The notes beneath the pieces are model-generated. The model was not told the origin of the DNA and searched no databases. It saw only the letters and a list, made by a program, of their open reading frames with translations. This document shows, piece after piece, positions 45,794 through 58,000 of a DNA stretch of 64,000 nucleotides (positions are counted from its first letter, which is position 1; every line of letters begins with the position of its first letter). The stretch is from contig NC_081415.1 in assembly GCF_030272615.1 (NCBI RefSeq), positions 598,367,335 to 598,431,334 on the forward strand, given 5' to 3'. The stretch is from Cryptomeria japonica. Lineage: Eukaryota > Streptophyta > Pinopsida > Cupressales > Cupressaceae. A program made the translations under genes and the position numbers.

Positions 45794-46568
45794 TATTGGC
45801 ATTCTACACTCTTATGAGAATAGTTGATGTTGTAATTGATGGCAACCAACTAGCAACCAACTAGCAAAGATCTGTCAACCCACTGGCAGTTACTAGCACC
45901 GGCAATAAACTTCTACATACACTGACAGGAACTTCACCGGTAGTGGCAATAATGCATACCGACACTCAAGCCGACATGGAATAAACTTTGATTATTGTTT
46001 TATATTGTAAAAATATTTTGTACAAGCTAACATGGCATATTGTAAAAGACTCATATATATGTATGAGATCTTATAGGTCATTTTGTAAGAGGTAGAGGAG
46101 ATGATAAAAAAGGGATAAATGATATTTTGATATAGTTGATAGCGAAGGTTTTGGTAATAGACTGAGCTAAACCTGGCATAGTTGATCCTGATCTAAAGCA
46201 ATAAATTATATTGGATTTTGATAATCCATTTTATAAGTCAGCGAGACTTCTATTTTGTGATTGAGCAATGAGCTCTAGGCTAGTAGCCTTCCTGCATGTG
46301 TAGGCCCCTCATTGTAAGTAATATTTATTCATTGGCCAGTGAGTGAATATTGTGGGTCACAAATCCCACCGAGGTTTTTCCCACACCGGGTTTTCTCATT
46401 AAATATCTTGTTTTATGGTGTGTTCTCTATGTTGTCTCTGCTATTCTTATTTACTGGTACACTGTTTTGAGATACAAAGTTCTTAAAGGGTTCAAATACT
46501 CTGCTAACCGGTTAGACACTGATTCGCTCCCCCTCTTAGTATCTTTGGGACTGTCATTGATTCTAACA
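45794..46568 (+). repeat. LTR of element C
   Basis: It is homologous to 46903-47704 and, more distantly, 52706-53516. It contains the shared U5 phrase CACAAATCCCACCGAGG then TTTTTCCC. The first dinucleotide is TA rather than TG, as in LTR A. Confidence 0.8.
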
Positions 46569-46902
46569 ATTCGTATCAGAGCCTGGTCATCTATTTTCAA
46601 AAGCCTAACAGCCCGAGGAAGATTATGACACCGGTATAGATGAAGAACTTAAGAAAATAATTGGAAGGAGCTCTTGTAGATTATGATGTAGAGAAATTGA
46701 AGAATATCAAATTTGAAGATGATCTGAGGATTGTACATGAATTCATTAAAGGACTTCAGGAGAACCTTGCTAAAGCACAAAATAAAAGAAAAGAACTTCA
46801 TGAGAAGATGCAGAAAGATGATGATGAAAAAGAAACTCTTAATGAACTTGCAAACAAGTTGAGACAGGAAAACGGTAATATGAAGAATGAAATGCAAGAT
46901 AT
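46569..46902 (+). pseudogene. Element C primer site and gag fragment
   Basis: ATTCGTATCAGAGCCTGG (TGG changed to TCG) is the primer site. The gag N-terminus follows without a good ATG: a stop replaces a Gln codon (the RKQLEGAL position at about 46655), then LEGALVDYDVEKLKNIKFED and a coiled coil up to NEMQDI. It aligns with the starts of Gag A and Gag B. Confidence 0.75.
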
Positions 46903-47704
46903 TATTGGCATTCTACACTCTAATGAGAAATGATGGTGTTGTCATTGATGGCAACCTTCTGGCAACCTAATGGCATTCATCTGGTAAAGCCACCAGCAGG
47001 CACTGGCACCGGAATTGACATCTACATACACCAGTAGCGACAACAATGCATACCGACATCCCAACCGACAGGGAATAAACTTTTGTTTATTGTATTTAAT
47101 TGTAATTATCTTTTGTAAAGCCGACAAGGCATATTGTAAAAGACTCATATATATGTATGAGATCTTATAGGTCATTTGGAATGATGGTATGGTAGGAAAA
47201 TAACATGAATGGATGATATTTTTGTATAAGGAGATATAGTTGACATCAAAGGTTTTGGTTATAGAATGAGCTTAAACTGGTACGGAACCTGGCATAGTTG
47301 ATGCTACTTTGAAGCAGCACATTGTATTGGATTTTGATAATCCATTTTGTAAGTCAGTGAGACTTCTATCTTGTAGATTGAGCAGTGAGCTCTAGGCAGT
47401 TGGCTTTCCTGCATGTCCAGGCCCGTCATTGTAAGTAATATTTATTCATTGGCCAGTGAGTCAATATTGTGGGTCACAAATCCCACCAAGGTTTTTCCCA
47501 CACCGGGTTTCCTCGTTAAACATCTTGTGTTATGGTGTGTTTTCTATGCTGTCTTTATTGTTCCTATTTACTACATTAATTCTTGTTTATGGGTACACTA
47601 TTTTGGAATGCAAAGTTCTTGATAAGGTTAAATATTCTGCTAACTGGTTAGATATTGATTCACCCCCCCTCTCAATATCTTTGGGACTATCATTAATCCT
47701 AACA
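46903..47704 (+). repeat. 5' LTR of element A
   Basis: It starts TATTGGCATTCTACACTC and ends TAATCCTAACA. A primer site AATTGGTAGAAGACCTTGG, degraded from TGGTATCAGAGCC, follows at 47705. A TATA-like CATATATATG lies near 47147. Confidence 0.8.
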
Positions 47705-47775
47705 ATTGGTAGAAGACCTTGGTCCTCTATTTTCAAAAGCCTAACAACTTGAGGAAGATTCTGACACTAGTACAC

Positions 47776-48795
47776 ATGGAGAACTTAAGAAAGCAATTGG
47801 AAGGAGCTCTTGTAGACTATGATTCAGAGAAGTTGAAGAATATCAAACTTGAAGATGATCTAAGGACTGCACAGGAATTTATTCAAGGACTTCAGGAGAA
47901 TCTTATTATTGCTAGAAATAAAAGAAAAGAACTTCATGAGAAGATGCAGAGTGATAATGATGAAAAGGAAACTCTTAAAGAACTTGTGAACAAGTTGAGA
48001 CAGGAAAACAGTACTATGAGGAATGAAATGCAAGATATGACTAAGAGATTTTGTATAGACATTGAAGATAGGAAAAAGAATGAAGATGACTTGACTAGGA
48101 GACTCAATGATGCTAGAAATGAAAATCTAAGACTCGGTCATGAAAATGATATGTTAAAGATAGATTTGATTCACATGCAACATGATAAAACTGAGCTTAT
48201 GAGACAAAAGGGAATTATGGAAAATGAGTTGGCTACTGCAAATCAACACAAAGAGAAATTCAAGAAAAGTTCAGAGGAACTTGATGATATGCTGAAAAGT
48301 TAGAAACCTAATGGAGATACTAATGGACTTGGATTCGAAGTTGGAGAAAGTTTCGGTACTGCAAACAATCATAATCATAGTAAACTGGTAAGACAACCTA
48401 ATGCTTACAAATTGAATGGTAAATGATTTAACTGTAACAAGTATGGTTGTAGAGAAAATCAGTGTAGATCTAGAAATAATCAAAACATTAATGCACCCAC
48501 CAGTCAATGTTCCAAATGCAACAAAGTTGGTCATAATTTAGAAAACTACAGAATGAATGTAAGATGTTATGTTTGTGGAAGATTTGGGCTCTTATCTAAT
48601 CAATGTGGAACACAAACCAGCATAGGATATGGAAAGGCTATCCAGAAGAATAATGTGACTTGTTATGCTTGTAACAAAATTGGACATATTGAAATTTTTT
48701 GTAGAAGCAATACTTCACCGACAAATAATAAAAGACCCAGTTTGAAAGGCAAAGATAAGGTAGATGAGGTAAAGCAAGAATTTTCAAGACAATGA
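47776..48795 (+). pseudogene. Gag of element A (coiled coil, four knuckles)
   Basis: The ATG at 47776 (MENLRKQLEGALVDYD) matches the start of Gag B. A coiled-coil region of about 170 residues is open to a TAG at 48301. A TGA replaces the first Cys of knuckle 1 near 48424. The same frame ends at 48795. Knuckle 1 has also lost its His (NCNKYGCRENQC), knuckle 2 its last Cys (CSKCNKVGHNLENY), knuckle 3 its His (CYVCGRFGLLSNQC); knuckle 4 (CYACNKIGHIEIFC) is intact. RNA binding would be largely lost. Confidence 0.85.
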
Positions 48796-49184
48796 ATTAG
48801 AAAGAGAGATCAGAATGTTGATGAGACAATTCCTTCACCGGTAGAACAAAGTATTACTCCATCGGTAGGAGATTATTCATCCCACTGAGAAGTAACCCTT
48901 TGGGGGTATTGCAGCAAATTGAATATCATGTAGATTACCCTCGGTCAATGGTGAGAAGATATATTTCTTCGTTACCGGTAGATGTGTTAAGTTTTCACTT
49001 AACCGATGAGCATTTAATGCGATTGTTGAAACAAATTTCATTATAAATCATCGATTTTCTCTCTATTTTGATTCACCGAGCATTTCAAATTAGCAGAGAT
49101 TATGAAATCTAAGCAAAGGAATTCGGGGTGAAGGTGTGAAGCAAGCATTCCAACACTATCAGGCAACTTAAGGTATTTTTTCAA
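48796..49184 (+). other. gag-ORF2 spacer of element A
   Basis: The frame continues briefly past the stop with Pro/Val repeats (SPVEQS..., SVGD), matching the C-terminal tail of Gag B. The rest is untranslated and no motif was seen. The equivalent spacer in B is 54746-55051. Confidence 0.5.
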
Positions 49185-52100
49185 ATGGCTTCTTCTTCTA
49201 CTCCTGAATTTATTGCAAACCCTACTGTTGTGGAAAACATAAAATGCCCTAGGCCCATATTCAAAATTATTCCCAAGATAGCTAAGAAAGATGATTCCAT
49301 AGGCACATTTTCAAAGATTCCTAAAGGTGTAGCTTATGATGAAGACCCTAGGATATATATTCACTGCAATATTGAAGAATTACGTTCTAAGGAGTTGTTA
49401 AAAATGTTTAGAACCATAATTTGTGATGAAAATGGCAATGTCAAACCCGAGCACAAGGTTATTGAGACTTGAGGTTTTGTGGAAATCTTGAACATCCCTG
49501 AATTTATGGAGGAAGTTGTGAGAATTGTCCTAAGTAGGGCACATGGAGAATTTATTTGGTTGGAATCTGTTTGCAAATTCACCTGGCAAGCAATTAGGGT
49601 AGTAACAGATTTACCCTCAACCGGTAGTAGACCAGACAAAACTAAGAAGGTCCCTAACAAAAAAGTCATGACCTTAACTGGAGCAACATCTGATAGTAGA
49701 TCTCTGAGAGTGAATGACATCAAGGACATTAATGTGAGATTCATAAGTATGATTTTAGGTTACAAAACTACACATGCAAACAGACTTAATTTAGTTTCTA
49801 GTCTTTGCATTAATAGTTCTTATGAAATGGTCAATAATGATGCAAAAATAGCTGTATGTGAATGGCTGAAGGATGAACTTATAGACAACTTGAAGAAGAT
49901 AAAAGGTGATAAGAAAGGAACATTTCATTTTGGCAATCTCTTAGTATGCCTAATGTTGTACTTCACAAAAGAGATTCCCGATATAGGACAAAAAGATTTT
50001 GGATATGACATACCAGTAGGAAAACAATTACAAGAAGCTTTCACTGGCATGGGCACTGCAAAGGATAGCAACATCACTGAATACTTTAAAACATTTCAAA
50101 ATAAAATGAAAACCAGAGAGAGACTACCAAAGAGTGTAGTGGATAAATATGACAAGAAAATCTGTTTTGTAATTAAGAAAGATGAAACATGGATGGAAGT
50201 TGTATTACCTAGAACTGTATGGGTAACAGAAATGGGTTATGAGGTAGATCTGAACATAATTGAGACTTATGAAAAAGCTTTGTTAGATGCACCTAGAGAA
50301 CCAACTGAAGAATTTTTTGGTAGTGCTAAAACAATTGAAAGTAATGTGCAAACAATGAAGCAAAGGAAGAGAAGAGAAAAGTATATAAGAGATGGTTCTA
50401 AACAGGTAAAGGAAATCAAAGAAAATGTTATGAACATAATTGGTATATTGGCTAGTGAGCTAGAAGGACTGCAACCAGAGGCACATATCTCACCAGTTGG
50501 CACATCATGTAATAGTGAGATACTTGTTGAATTCAAAAGAGTTGAAAGGAAGAGAAAACCTTCACTGGTACCCTTTCCTCCACCTAAGAAAACAAGAACC
50601 TTGAGAAAGAAACAACAAGTGGTAAGGCAACCGACAAAGAAACTTACACCCAAGAAGAAACAGAAATAGGTTATTCCTCCATTGGATAATTTATTGAATG
50701 AAATCACTGATGATGGTAATTTGGCAAATTTGAGCAAATTGTATAACACATTCACAGATTCAGAAAAGGAAAGCATAGAAAATAGTATAATCTTACATCT
50801 AGACATATACAAGAAAGTTTTAATTGAAGTTGTAGATGACTTGCCAAATGAACTGTATAGAAGGTTAGATGCAAAGACGATTGTAGTAATGGAGTTAGAT
50901 AAGAAACATAAAGTTGAAAAACTCCTAGCTGTACATCCGGTTAACTCTAAAGAGGATATTGATGACCTAATTTGTGAAGCTAACAGATCAATTTTTCTAG
51001 TGGTCATCGACAAGTGAGTTTGATGGCTGGAAGAGTTAATGAAATTGCAAAGGAAACTGCTGATAAATGGGATATTTTTTTTTTAGAAAAGGAAAAACAA
51101 GAAGAATTGAACAGGCCGAAGAAAACATTCAAGGTATATCAGAAGGATAAGGACAAAGGGAAAGGTAAAGTTGGTGGAATACCAAATATCAAAATAACTG
51201 ACAACTTATCACCACCTATGGACACTGCACCGGTACATTTTGTTGATACATCGGCTACTGACAGTGTAGGTATAACACATGATGACACTAACCTTGAATC
51301 AGAAATTCTATTCACCATGAATGTAGACAATCAGGAAGTGAACATTGTTGTGGATAAGGATAATACAGAGGTAAAGAATGATATTGCTGACAGTGGAAAC
51401 ATTGTTGAGCAACCGATAGAGAATGTTGAGGTTGAAATTCAAATAGAGCATACATTACAAATAGAACAACCATTGGATACTGGATTGGATACTGGAATGA
51501 ATACTGGTAGTATAGATGCTGGCACTGAAAAACCTATTGAGACAGAGTTACCAGCAGCTGAGCACACAAAGAAACCAATAGAGAAGCCGACAGAGGTTAG
51601 GTAGTAAAACCGATAATGACTGAGAAACCCAAACCATTGCTAGTTGAAATGCAAACTCAGACTAATCCACTAGAGGATGATACAAGAAAATTGGTTACTA
51701 ATGTTGGAAGCACTGAAGTGATTAAGGTAGTTGGTCAAACATCTGGTACTTCATTAAGCAAATTTAGGCCTACTAATGTGACAGAGGTACTCCTGGACTC
51801 TCTCAAGAAGATAACTGACTATAATGCATTGGCTTACAAAGAAATTGATGATACAATACCAATTCTTAAAATGATTGCACCAAAATGTAACATAGATCAT
51901 GTAAAAGATTCTTTAGGTTAGTTGGACACATTGTCCAAATTTATTACCAATAATGTAATAACAGTTGATAAGGTAAATGAGGATACATTCAAAGAGAAAA
52001 TTGAAAAGGAAAAGGAAAAATTCTTTGAGGATAGAATAAAGAAGTGCATAGAACATATTAACACACTTTTACCAGCACTGGATATTACAATTTTGGAATA

Positions 52101-52446
52101 TAAGGAGTTGTACAGAGAAACATGCAAGCCACATCTATTGACAAAGGACATTGAAAAGGAAATAAGCAGAGTACAGAAGGAGATAGATGATATAGTTGAT
52201 AACATAATTGGTTCATCTGAATCTATATCAGTTATTGAGAAAGAAATGGTAGGATTTGAGGAGAAACTGGAGAAATTTGAGAAAGAGAAGGAAAGGATTA
52301 AGACAAATGCCAAAGAGCTCAAGTATAAACTTGGTCACAAGTTGGACAATCTTATCTCTCTGAGAAATGAGATCTCTAAGACATTACATCAAGGAGAAAG
52401 ATCACCGAAAGAGCATATGCATCATCTCACCAGCATGATCCAATAA
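49185..52446 (+). pseudogene. ORF2 of element A (unrecognised protein)
   Basis: The ATG at 49185 gives MASSSTPEFIANPTVVENIK, aligned with ORF2 of B from the first residue. Order: a conserved N-terminal block (FSKIPKGVAYDEDPR), a central block (LPSTGSRPDKTKKVPNKKVM; YKTTHANRLNLVSSLCINSS), a Lys/Arg-rich stretch near 50540-50670, an acidic middle and a C-terminal coiled coil (near 52140-52400). Stops lie at 49470 (TGA), 50667 (TAG) and 51919 (TAG, shared with B). A base is missing near 50994 and a second frameshift lies near 51605. No protease, RT, RNase H or integrase signature was seen. Function unknown. Confidence 0.75.
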
Positions 52447-52705
52447 ATAGAGGCAACCCTGAATGATAGCACCAAATTCTTGCAGAGTTTAAATTTGATT
52501 TTGGTTGACTTATTTCAGATTGTAACCAACTAGTTAAAAACTTTGAGGTGATATTTTTGAACTCGTTTGACAATTTTTGACAACCTTTGTCATTGATGTC
52601 AAAGGGGGAGTAGTGGACAGAGAAAAATGATTAATCAGAAGAAATCATCTGCTCAAGGGGAGCACATATTTTTGGTAACTTTTTGGACTTCACTTTTTGG
52701 TAACA
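52447..52705 (+). other. 3' region of element A with internal polypurine tract
   Basis: GATGTCAAAGGGGGAGTAG at about 52593-52612 matches the inner tract of B and Copia-2. The terminal tract is missing because element B starts at 52706. Confidence 0.6.
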
Positions 52706-53516
52706 TGTTGGCATATGGGCACTCCAATGAGACATTGCGTGTGATTGAAGGTTTTGTCATTGATGGCAACCTTGCAATCCTATGGCACCGACAAGACATT
52801 ATACCAGCAAAGCATTACTCAAACAAGACAGTGCACCAGCATCAGCAAGATCAATCTACACTGGCACCGGCACAGAAGATGTACACCGGCACATAAAAGA
52901 ACATGTATACCGGCATTGAGGCCGACAGGATTTTTGATATGTAATATTTTGTTTATTATTGTAAGCCGACTTGGAAAATTGTAAAATGACTCTTGTATAT
53001 AAAAGAGATCATTGTAAGCATTTGTAGTATATGGATAGGAAGCATAAATAAAATATAAGGCAGACCTAATGTGCGAATTGTAGGTCAAGGGTATATGTAA
53101 AGAATAGAGCAAGAATCGATACTGAATCTGGCATTGAAGATGCTATTATAAAGCAGTACAGAACATTGGATTTGTGTAAATCCTCATTGTAAGTCAGTGT
53201 GACTTCTTATTGAGCAGTGAGCTCTAGGCAGTTGACCTTCCTGCATGTGCAAGCCCCTATTGTAAGTAATATTCTCTTATTGGCTAGTAAGTGAATATTG
53301 TGGGTCACAAATCCCACCAAGGTTTTTCCCACACTGGGTTTCCTCATTAAACATCTTGTGTTATGGTGTTCTTTTCATGTGGATGGTTTTATTGCATTAA
53401 TTCTCGCATACCGGTATACTGTTACTTTATGTTCTACATATTCAGTTTTAGGAAATTTCATTACCGGTCAGCTACTGATTCACCCCCCCCTCTCAGTATC
53501 TGTGGGAACCCTAACA
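52706..53516 (+). repeat. 5' LTR of element B
   Basis: It starts TGTTGGCATATGGGCACTCC and ends GGAACCCTAACA. The TATA box TATATAAAAG is at 52996-53005. Many ACCGGCA motifs lie in U3. It matches 58448-58842 closely except for a 57-base duplication there. Confidence 0.9.
52996..53005 (+). promoter_or_regulatory. TATA box of element B LTR
   Basis: TATATAAAAG, conserved in the 3' LTR at 58795-58804, about 290 bases into the LTR. It is the likely core promoter. Confidence 0.6.
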
Positions 53517-53533
53517 ATTGGTATCAGAGCCTG
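53517..53533 (+). promoter_or_regulatory. Primer-binding site of element B (initiator Met)
   Basis: ATTGGTATCAGAGCCTG follows the LTR end at once. TGGTATCAGAGC matches the plant initiator-Met site exactly. Confidence 0.85.
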
Positions 53534-53587
53534 GTCCTCTATTTTCAGAAGCCTAACAGCTTGAGGAAGATCTTGACACCGGTAAAG

Positions 53588-54745
53588 ATGGAAAATCTAA
53601 TGAAGGAACTTGAAGGAGCTCTTACTGACTATGATGCAGAGAAGTTAAAAAATATCAAATTAGAAGATGATTTAAAAGCAGCTTAGGACATTATTCAGGC
53701 ACTTCAAGAAAATCTTACTGTTACAAGGAATAAGAGAAGAGAACTTTGTGAAAAATTGCAAAATGAGAATGATGAAAAGGAATCACTAAATGATATGATA
53801 AGCAAATTAAAACAAGAGATCATGACAACAAAAAATGAAATGCAGGACATGACTATGAGATTTTGCAAAGAGATTGAGGACGGAAAGAAGAATGAAGAAG
53901 AATTGACTAGAAGAATAAGTGATGCAACAAATGAGAACACAAGACTTAGCTATGAAAATGACATGTTGAAGACAGATCTGATGCATACTCAGAATGACTC
54001 AAATGAACTAATGAGACAAAAAGAAATCTTGGAAAGGGAATTGGAAACTGCAAATCAACACAAAGAAAAATTCAAAAAAAGCTCAGAAGAACTTGGTACC
54101 TTATTGAAGAATCAAAAACCCAAAGGTGACACTTCTGGAATTGGATTTGAAGTTGGAGAAAGCTCCAGTACTGCAAATACCCAGGATCACAGCAAACCAG
54201 TAAGACCTTCTAATACTTACAAATTCAATGGAAAATGCTTTAACTGTAATAAATATGGTCATAGGGCAAATGAATGTAGATCTAGGAATTATCAAAACAT
54301 CAATCCTCCCACCGGTCAATGCACCAAATGCAACAAAATTGGTCATAACTCTGAAAATTGCAGAATGAATGTAAGATGTTATGTTTGTGGAAGATTTGGT
54401 CATTTATCAAATAAATGCAGATTACAAACTGGCATAGGTTATGGGAAAGCTATTCAGAAAAATAATGTAACCTGTTATGCATGTAACAAGATTGGTCATA
54501 TTGCTAAATTTTGTAGAAGTAAAGGTACACCGGTAGATAACATAAGTACTAGCTTGAAAGGTAAGGAAAAGGTTGAAGAGGTTAAGCAAGAATTTTCAAA
54601 ACAATGGATTAGAAAAGGTGATCTAAATATTGGGGTTACCCCTCCACCGGTAGAACCAACAAATGCTTCACCGGTAGGACAATATGATGCTCCACCAGCA
54701 GGACAGAGCAATGCTCCTCTGGCAGGATGTTCTTCATCAAATTGA
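53588..54745 (+). pseudogene. Gag of element B (one premature stop)
   Basis: The ATG at 53588 gives MENLMKELEGALTDYDAEKL. A TAG replaces a Gln codon at codon 33 (53684-53686); otherwise the frame is open for 385 codons. Residues about 1-165 are a predicted coiled coil rich in Glu, Lys, Asn and Met. Four intact C-x2-C-x4-H-x4-C knuckles follow at about residues 217 (CFNCNKYGHRANEC), 244 (CTKCNKIGHNSENC), 265 (CYVCGRFGHLSNKC) and 295 (CYACNKIGHIAKFC). A Pro/Gly/Ala tail has three PVGQ/PAGQ-like repeats. No conventional Copia Gag N-terminal domain is seen. It would bind element RNA; assembly is inferred only from the coiled coil. Confidence 0.85.
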
Positions 54746-55051
54746 AGAAAATTATCTTGAGGGTTTGGCAATCAAATGACACATGTGCTATTATTCCCTC
54801 AGTTAGAGAAAAGAAGTTGAAAATCTTTCATTACCGGCAAATAAAGTTGAGCTAATACATTACCAGCAAGCAATTAATGTGGGAGGTAGCAGAAAAGACT
54901 TTATAAAATAAGGTTTTTGGCTCCATTTCATTTCACCATGAATTCAAACTTTCAGAGAGCGCGAAGATTTCTGAGCTAAGGCATTTCGAGCAAAGAGGCA
55001 AAGCACTTCAGCAATCAATCCATCCAAAGGTAGAAAAAGGTATTTATCATC
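54746..55051 (+). other. gag-ORF2 spacer of element B
   Basis: An untranslated stretch of 306 bases with no motif; it is weakly similar to the element A spacer. How ORF2 would be translated is not evident: no splice sites were verified. Confidence 0.5.
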
Positions 55052-58000
55052 ATGGCATACTCCTCTGCACCTGAATTCATAGCAAACCCTACAGTAGTCG
55101 AAGTTATAAAAAGACCTAGGCCCGTGTTTCAGCTAGTTCCCGAGGTAGCTAAGAAAGATGACAACACAGGTGCTTTTTCAAAAATTCCAAAAGGTGTTGT
55201 TTATGTAGAAGACCCTAGAATGTATATTCATTGCAACATAGAGGAATTAGGTGATGAGAAAATCAAAAACATGTATAAGTTTGTTATATGTGACAACTCC
55301 GAGAATGTGAAACCTGAACATAAAATTGTTGAAACCCTAGGATTTATTGAAATCCTTTGCATTCCTGAATTTCCCAAGGAAGTGGTTAGGATTGTTCTGA
55401 GTAGGGTACATGGTTCATTCTTTTGGCTTTACTTAGTGCATAAAATTACAAAGGTAGCTGTGAAAGGAGTAACAGGGTTACCTTCCACCGGTAGCAGACC
55501 CGACAAAACCAAGAAGGTCTCCAATGACTTGGTAACAAACTTAACTGGTGCAACATCCGACAAGAGATCATTGAGGGTTAATGATGTGACCGATACAAAT
55601 GTTAGATTTGTTAGCATGATTCTAGGTTACAAAGCAACTCATGCTAATAGGTTTAACTCTGTTTCTAGTTTATGCATAAAAAGTGCTTATGACATGGTGA
55701 AGGACAATGTAAAAACTGATATCTGTGAATGGTTAAAGGATGAGTTAATTGACAACCTAGCAAAAATCAAGAAGGATAAGAAAGGAACCTTTAGATTTGG
55801 AAATTTACTTGTATGCTTAATGCTACATATAACCAAATAGGCTCCCGGTATAGGCTACAAGGATTTTGGATTTGACATACGATTAGGAAAACAATTGTCT
55901 AACTTATTCAACAACATGGGTGAAAACAGAGAAAAGATTATCAATGAGTATTTTCAAGCACTAAAGGTCAGAATGAATAAAAGAATCAGACTATCACAAG
56001 AAATTGTCAACAAATACAAGGATGATATATGCTTTGTGATAAAAAAGGATGAGATCTAGATGGAAGCAGTCATCCCAAGAACAATCTGGGTTACAGAGAT
56101 GGGGTATGAAATAGATGACCACATTGTGGAAACTTATGCCAAAGCACTTCTGGAAGCCCCCAATGAACCAAAGGAAGAAGTATTTGGTAGTGTTGAGACC
56201 ATTGAAAGTCAAATTCAATCTAAAAAGAGAGTGAAAAAGGTTGAGGCATTTGTGAGGAAAGGAACCAGACAAGCAAAAGTCATAAAGGAAGATGTACTAA
56301 AGAAAATTGGCATAACAGAAGATGAGTTGGCAGCCCAACAACCTGAAACTCATCTATCACCGGTAGATACTTCCTCAGAAGGAGATATGCTAGCAACTTT
56401 CAAAAGAGTTGTTAGGAAAAGAGACCCCTCATCGGTATCCACTCCTTCACCTAGAAGGACAAGACAGAAGCAACAAGCTGTGAGGTCTCCGGTCAAGAAA
56501 GCCACACCTAAGAAGAAGCTGACCCCCAAAAGGAAGAAGAAGACAAACACTGACTTTTCCCCTCTTGACATACTACTGAATGAGATCATAGAGGAAGGTA
56601 AATTGAAAAACATAGGGAAAATCTATGACACCCTATCAGATGATGAGAAAGGACAAGTCGAGGAAAGTGTTATATTACACATGGACATGTATAAAAAGTT
56701 TTTGATGCAAGTCCTAAATGAAATTCTTGATGAACTATATAAAAGACTTGAGGCCAGAAGGCAAGGAATAATTGAGTTGGATAAGAAAATAAAAATAGAG
56801 AAATTACTTGCAGTATACTCGATCAACTCACCTAAGGAAATTGATGATTTGATAGCTCAAGCCAACCGGATAGTTTTTTCCACTGCACACCGGTAAATAT
56901 CACTAATGGCAGGTAGAGTTACTGAAGTTTCAGAGGAAACAGAAAATGGTTGGGATACATTCTTGGTTGATAAAGAAAAACAAGAAGAATATAGGAATCC
57001 CAAGCCCATTCTGGTATATCAAAAGGACAAAGGGAAAGGTAAAGTTGGTGGACCACCAAGTATCAAGATTAGAGACAACTTACCCCCACCTCCTTTAAAT
57101 ACTCCACTGGTAAAAACCACAACTGTAGAAGATCAATCGGCAGCTAAGAGCATGAACACAGAGGATAATAATCCTAATCCTAAAGTCCTATATACTATGA
57201 ATGTTGATACTTAGAAAATCAACATAGTGGTAGACAAGGATACAATAGATAAAACAGAAAACAAAGAGCAACCGACAATAGGAAACAAAGAGCAATCGAT
57301 AGCAGATTCAGAAAAAAAGATGGAATCTGGAACACAAACAGAGAAACCAACAGAGCTAAAGGCTTTAGAACAGATGCCACCGGTAAGAAATGATGCAGGA
57401 AAACCGATGCTTAAAGAGATGGAGACATAAACAGACCTACCAGAGGTCAATACTAGCATGGTCACTTCCACTGGCACTCAGTTTGTTGGGTCACCATCAA
57501 ATGTAACAGAGGTATTGCTCGAATCTATCAAGAAAATAACTGATTATAGCTCACAAGCCTATAAAGCAATAGATGATTCAATTCTAGTTTTGAAATCAAT
57601 AGCTCCCAATTGTAATATAGCCAACAACGATTCTTTAGGCTAGTTGGATACACTTTGTAAATATATTTCTGGAAATTTTGAGCAAACAAAGGTAGAAACT
57701 GTAAAGGAAAGTGTAGAAAAAGAGAAATAGAAATTCTTTGAGGAAGGAATAAAGAAGAGTAACAGGGAATTTGACACACTTCTACCGGAACTATGCAATT
57801 TATTGAAAGAGTACAAAACTTTGTACAAAGACACCTGTAAGATAAAATTTTTGACCATAGATGTAGACAAAAAGATGAGTAAGGTACAAGAAGAGATCAA
57901 TAAACTTGCTGATAATTTTGTTAACTCACCTGATACATTATAAGTTTTTGAGGAAAAGATAACAAATTTTGAGGAAGAATTGCTCAAATTAGAAAGAGAG

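Larger units (their letters stand above)
45794..46902 (+). mobile_element. Element C: 5' LTR and gag start, cut by element A
   Basis: This is the left end of a non-autonomous Copia-like element. The LTR (45794-46568) starts TATTGGCATTCTACACTC and ends TTCTAACA. A primer site and 334 bases of leader and gag follow. Gag stops at NEMQDI, where LTR A begins. The rest of gag, ORF2 and the 3' LTR should lie beyond the window, after the end of A. The five bases before it are AAATT. Confidence 0.7.
46903..52705 (+). mobile_element. Element A: non-autonomous, gag + ORF2
   Basis: LTR (46903-47704), primer site, coiled-coil gag, a 390-base spacer, the long ORF2 and an internal polypurine-like tract come in order. 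No protease, RT or integrase motif exists. Element B begins at 52706, before A's own terminal polypurine tract and 3' LTR, so these should lie beyond the window. The bases before it are GATAT and belong to gag of element C. Confidence 0.8.

Noticed and set aside
50267-51013. 248-codon minus-strand frame, with similar ones at 51918-52322 and 57640-58020
   Set aside because: They are antisense to ORF2, whose plus-strand reading is conserved between A and B; the Ser/Phe-rich minus readings mirror its Lys/Glu-rich codons.
52706-53516. LTR B as the shared 3' LTR of A and 5' LTR of B
   Set aside because: It is of a different LTR subfamily from LTR A, and A's terminal polypurine tract is missing before it, so insertion of B into A fits better. 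Unequal recombination is not fully excluded.
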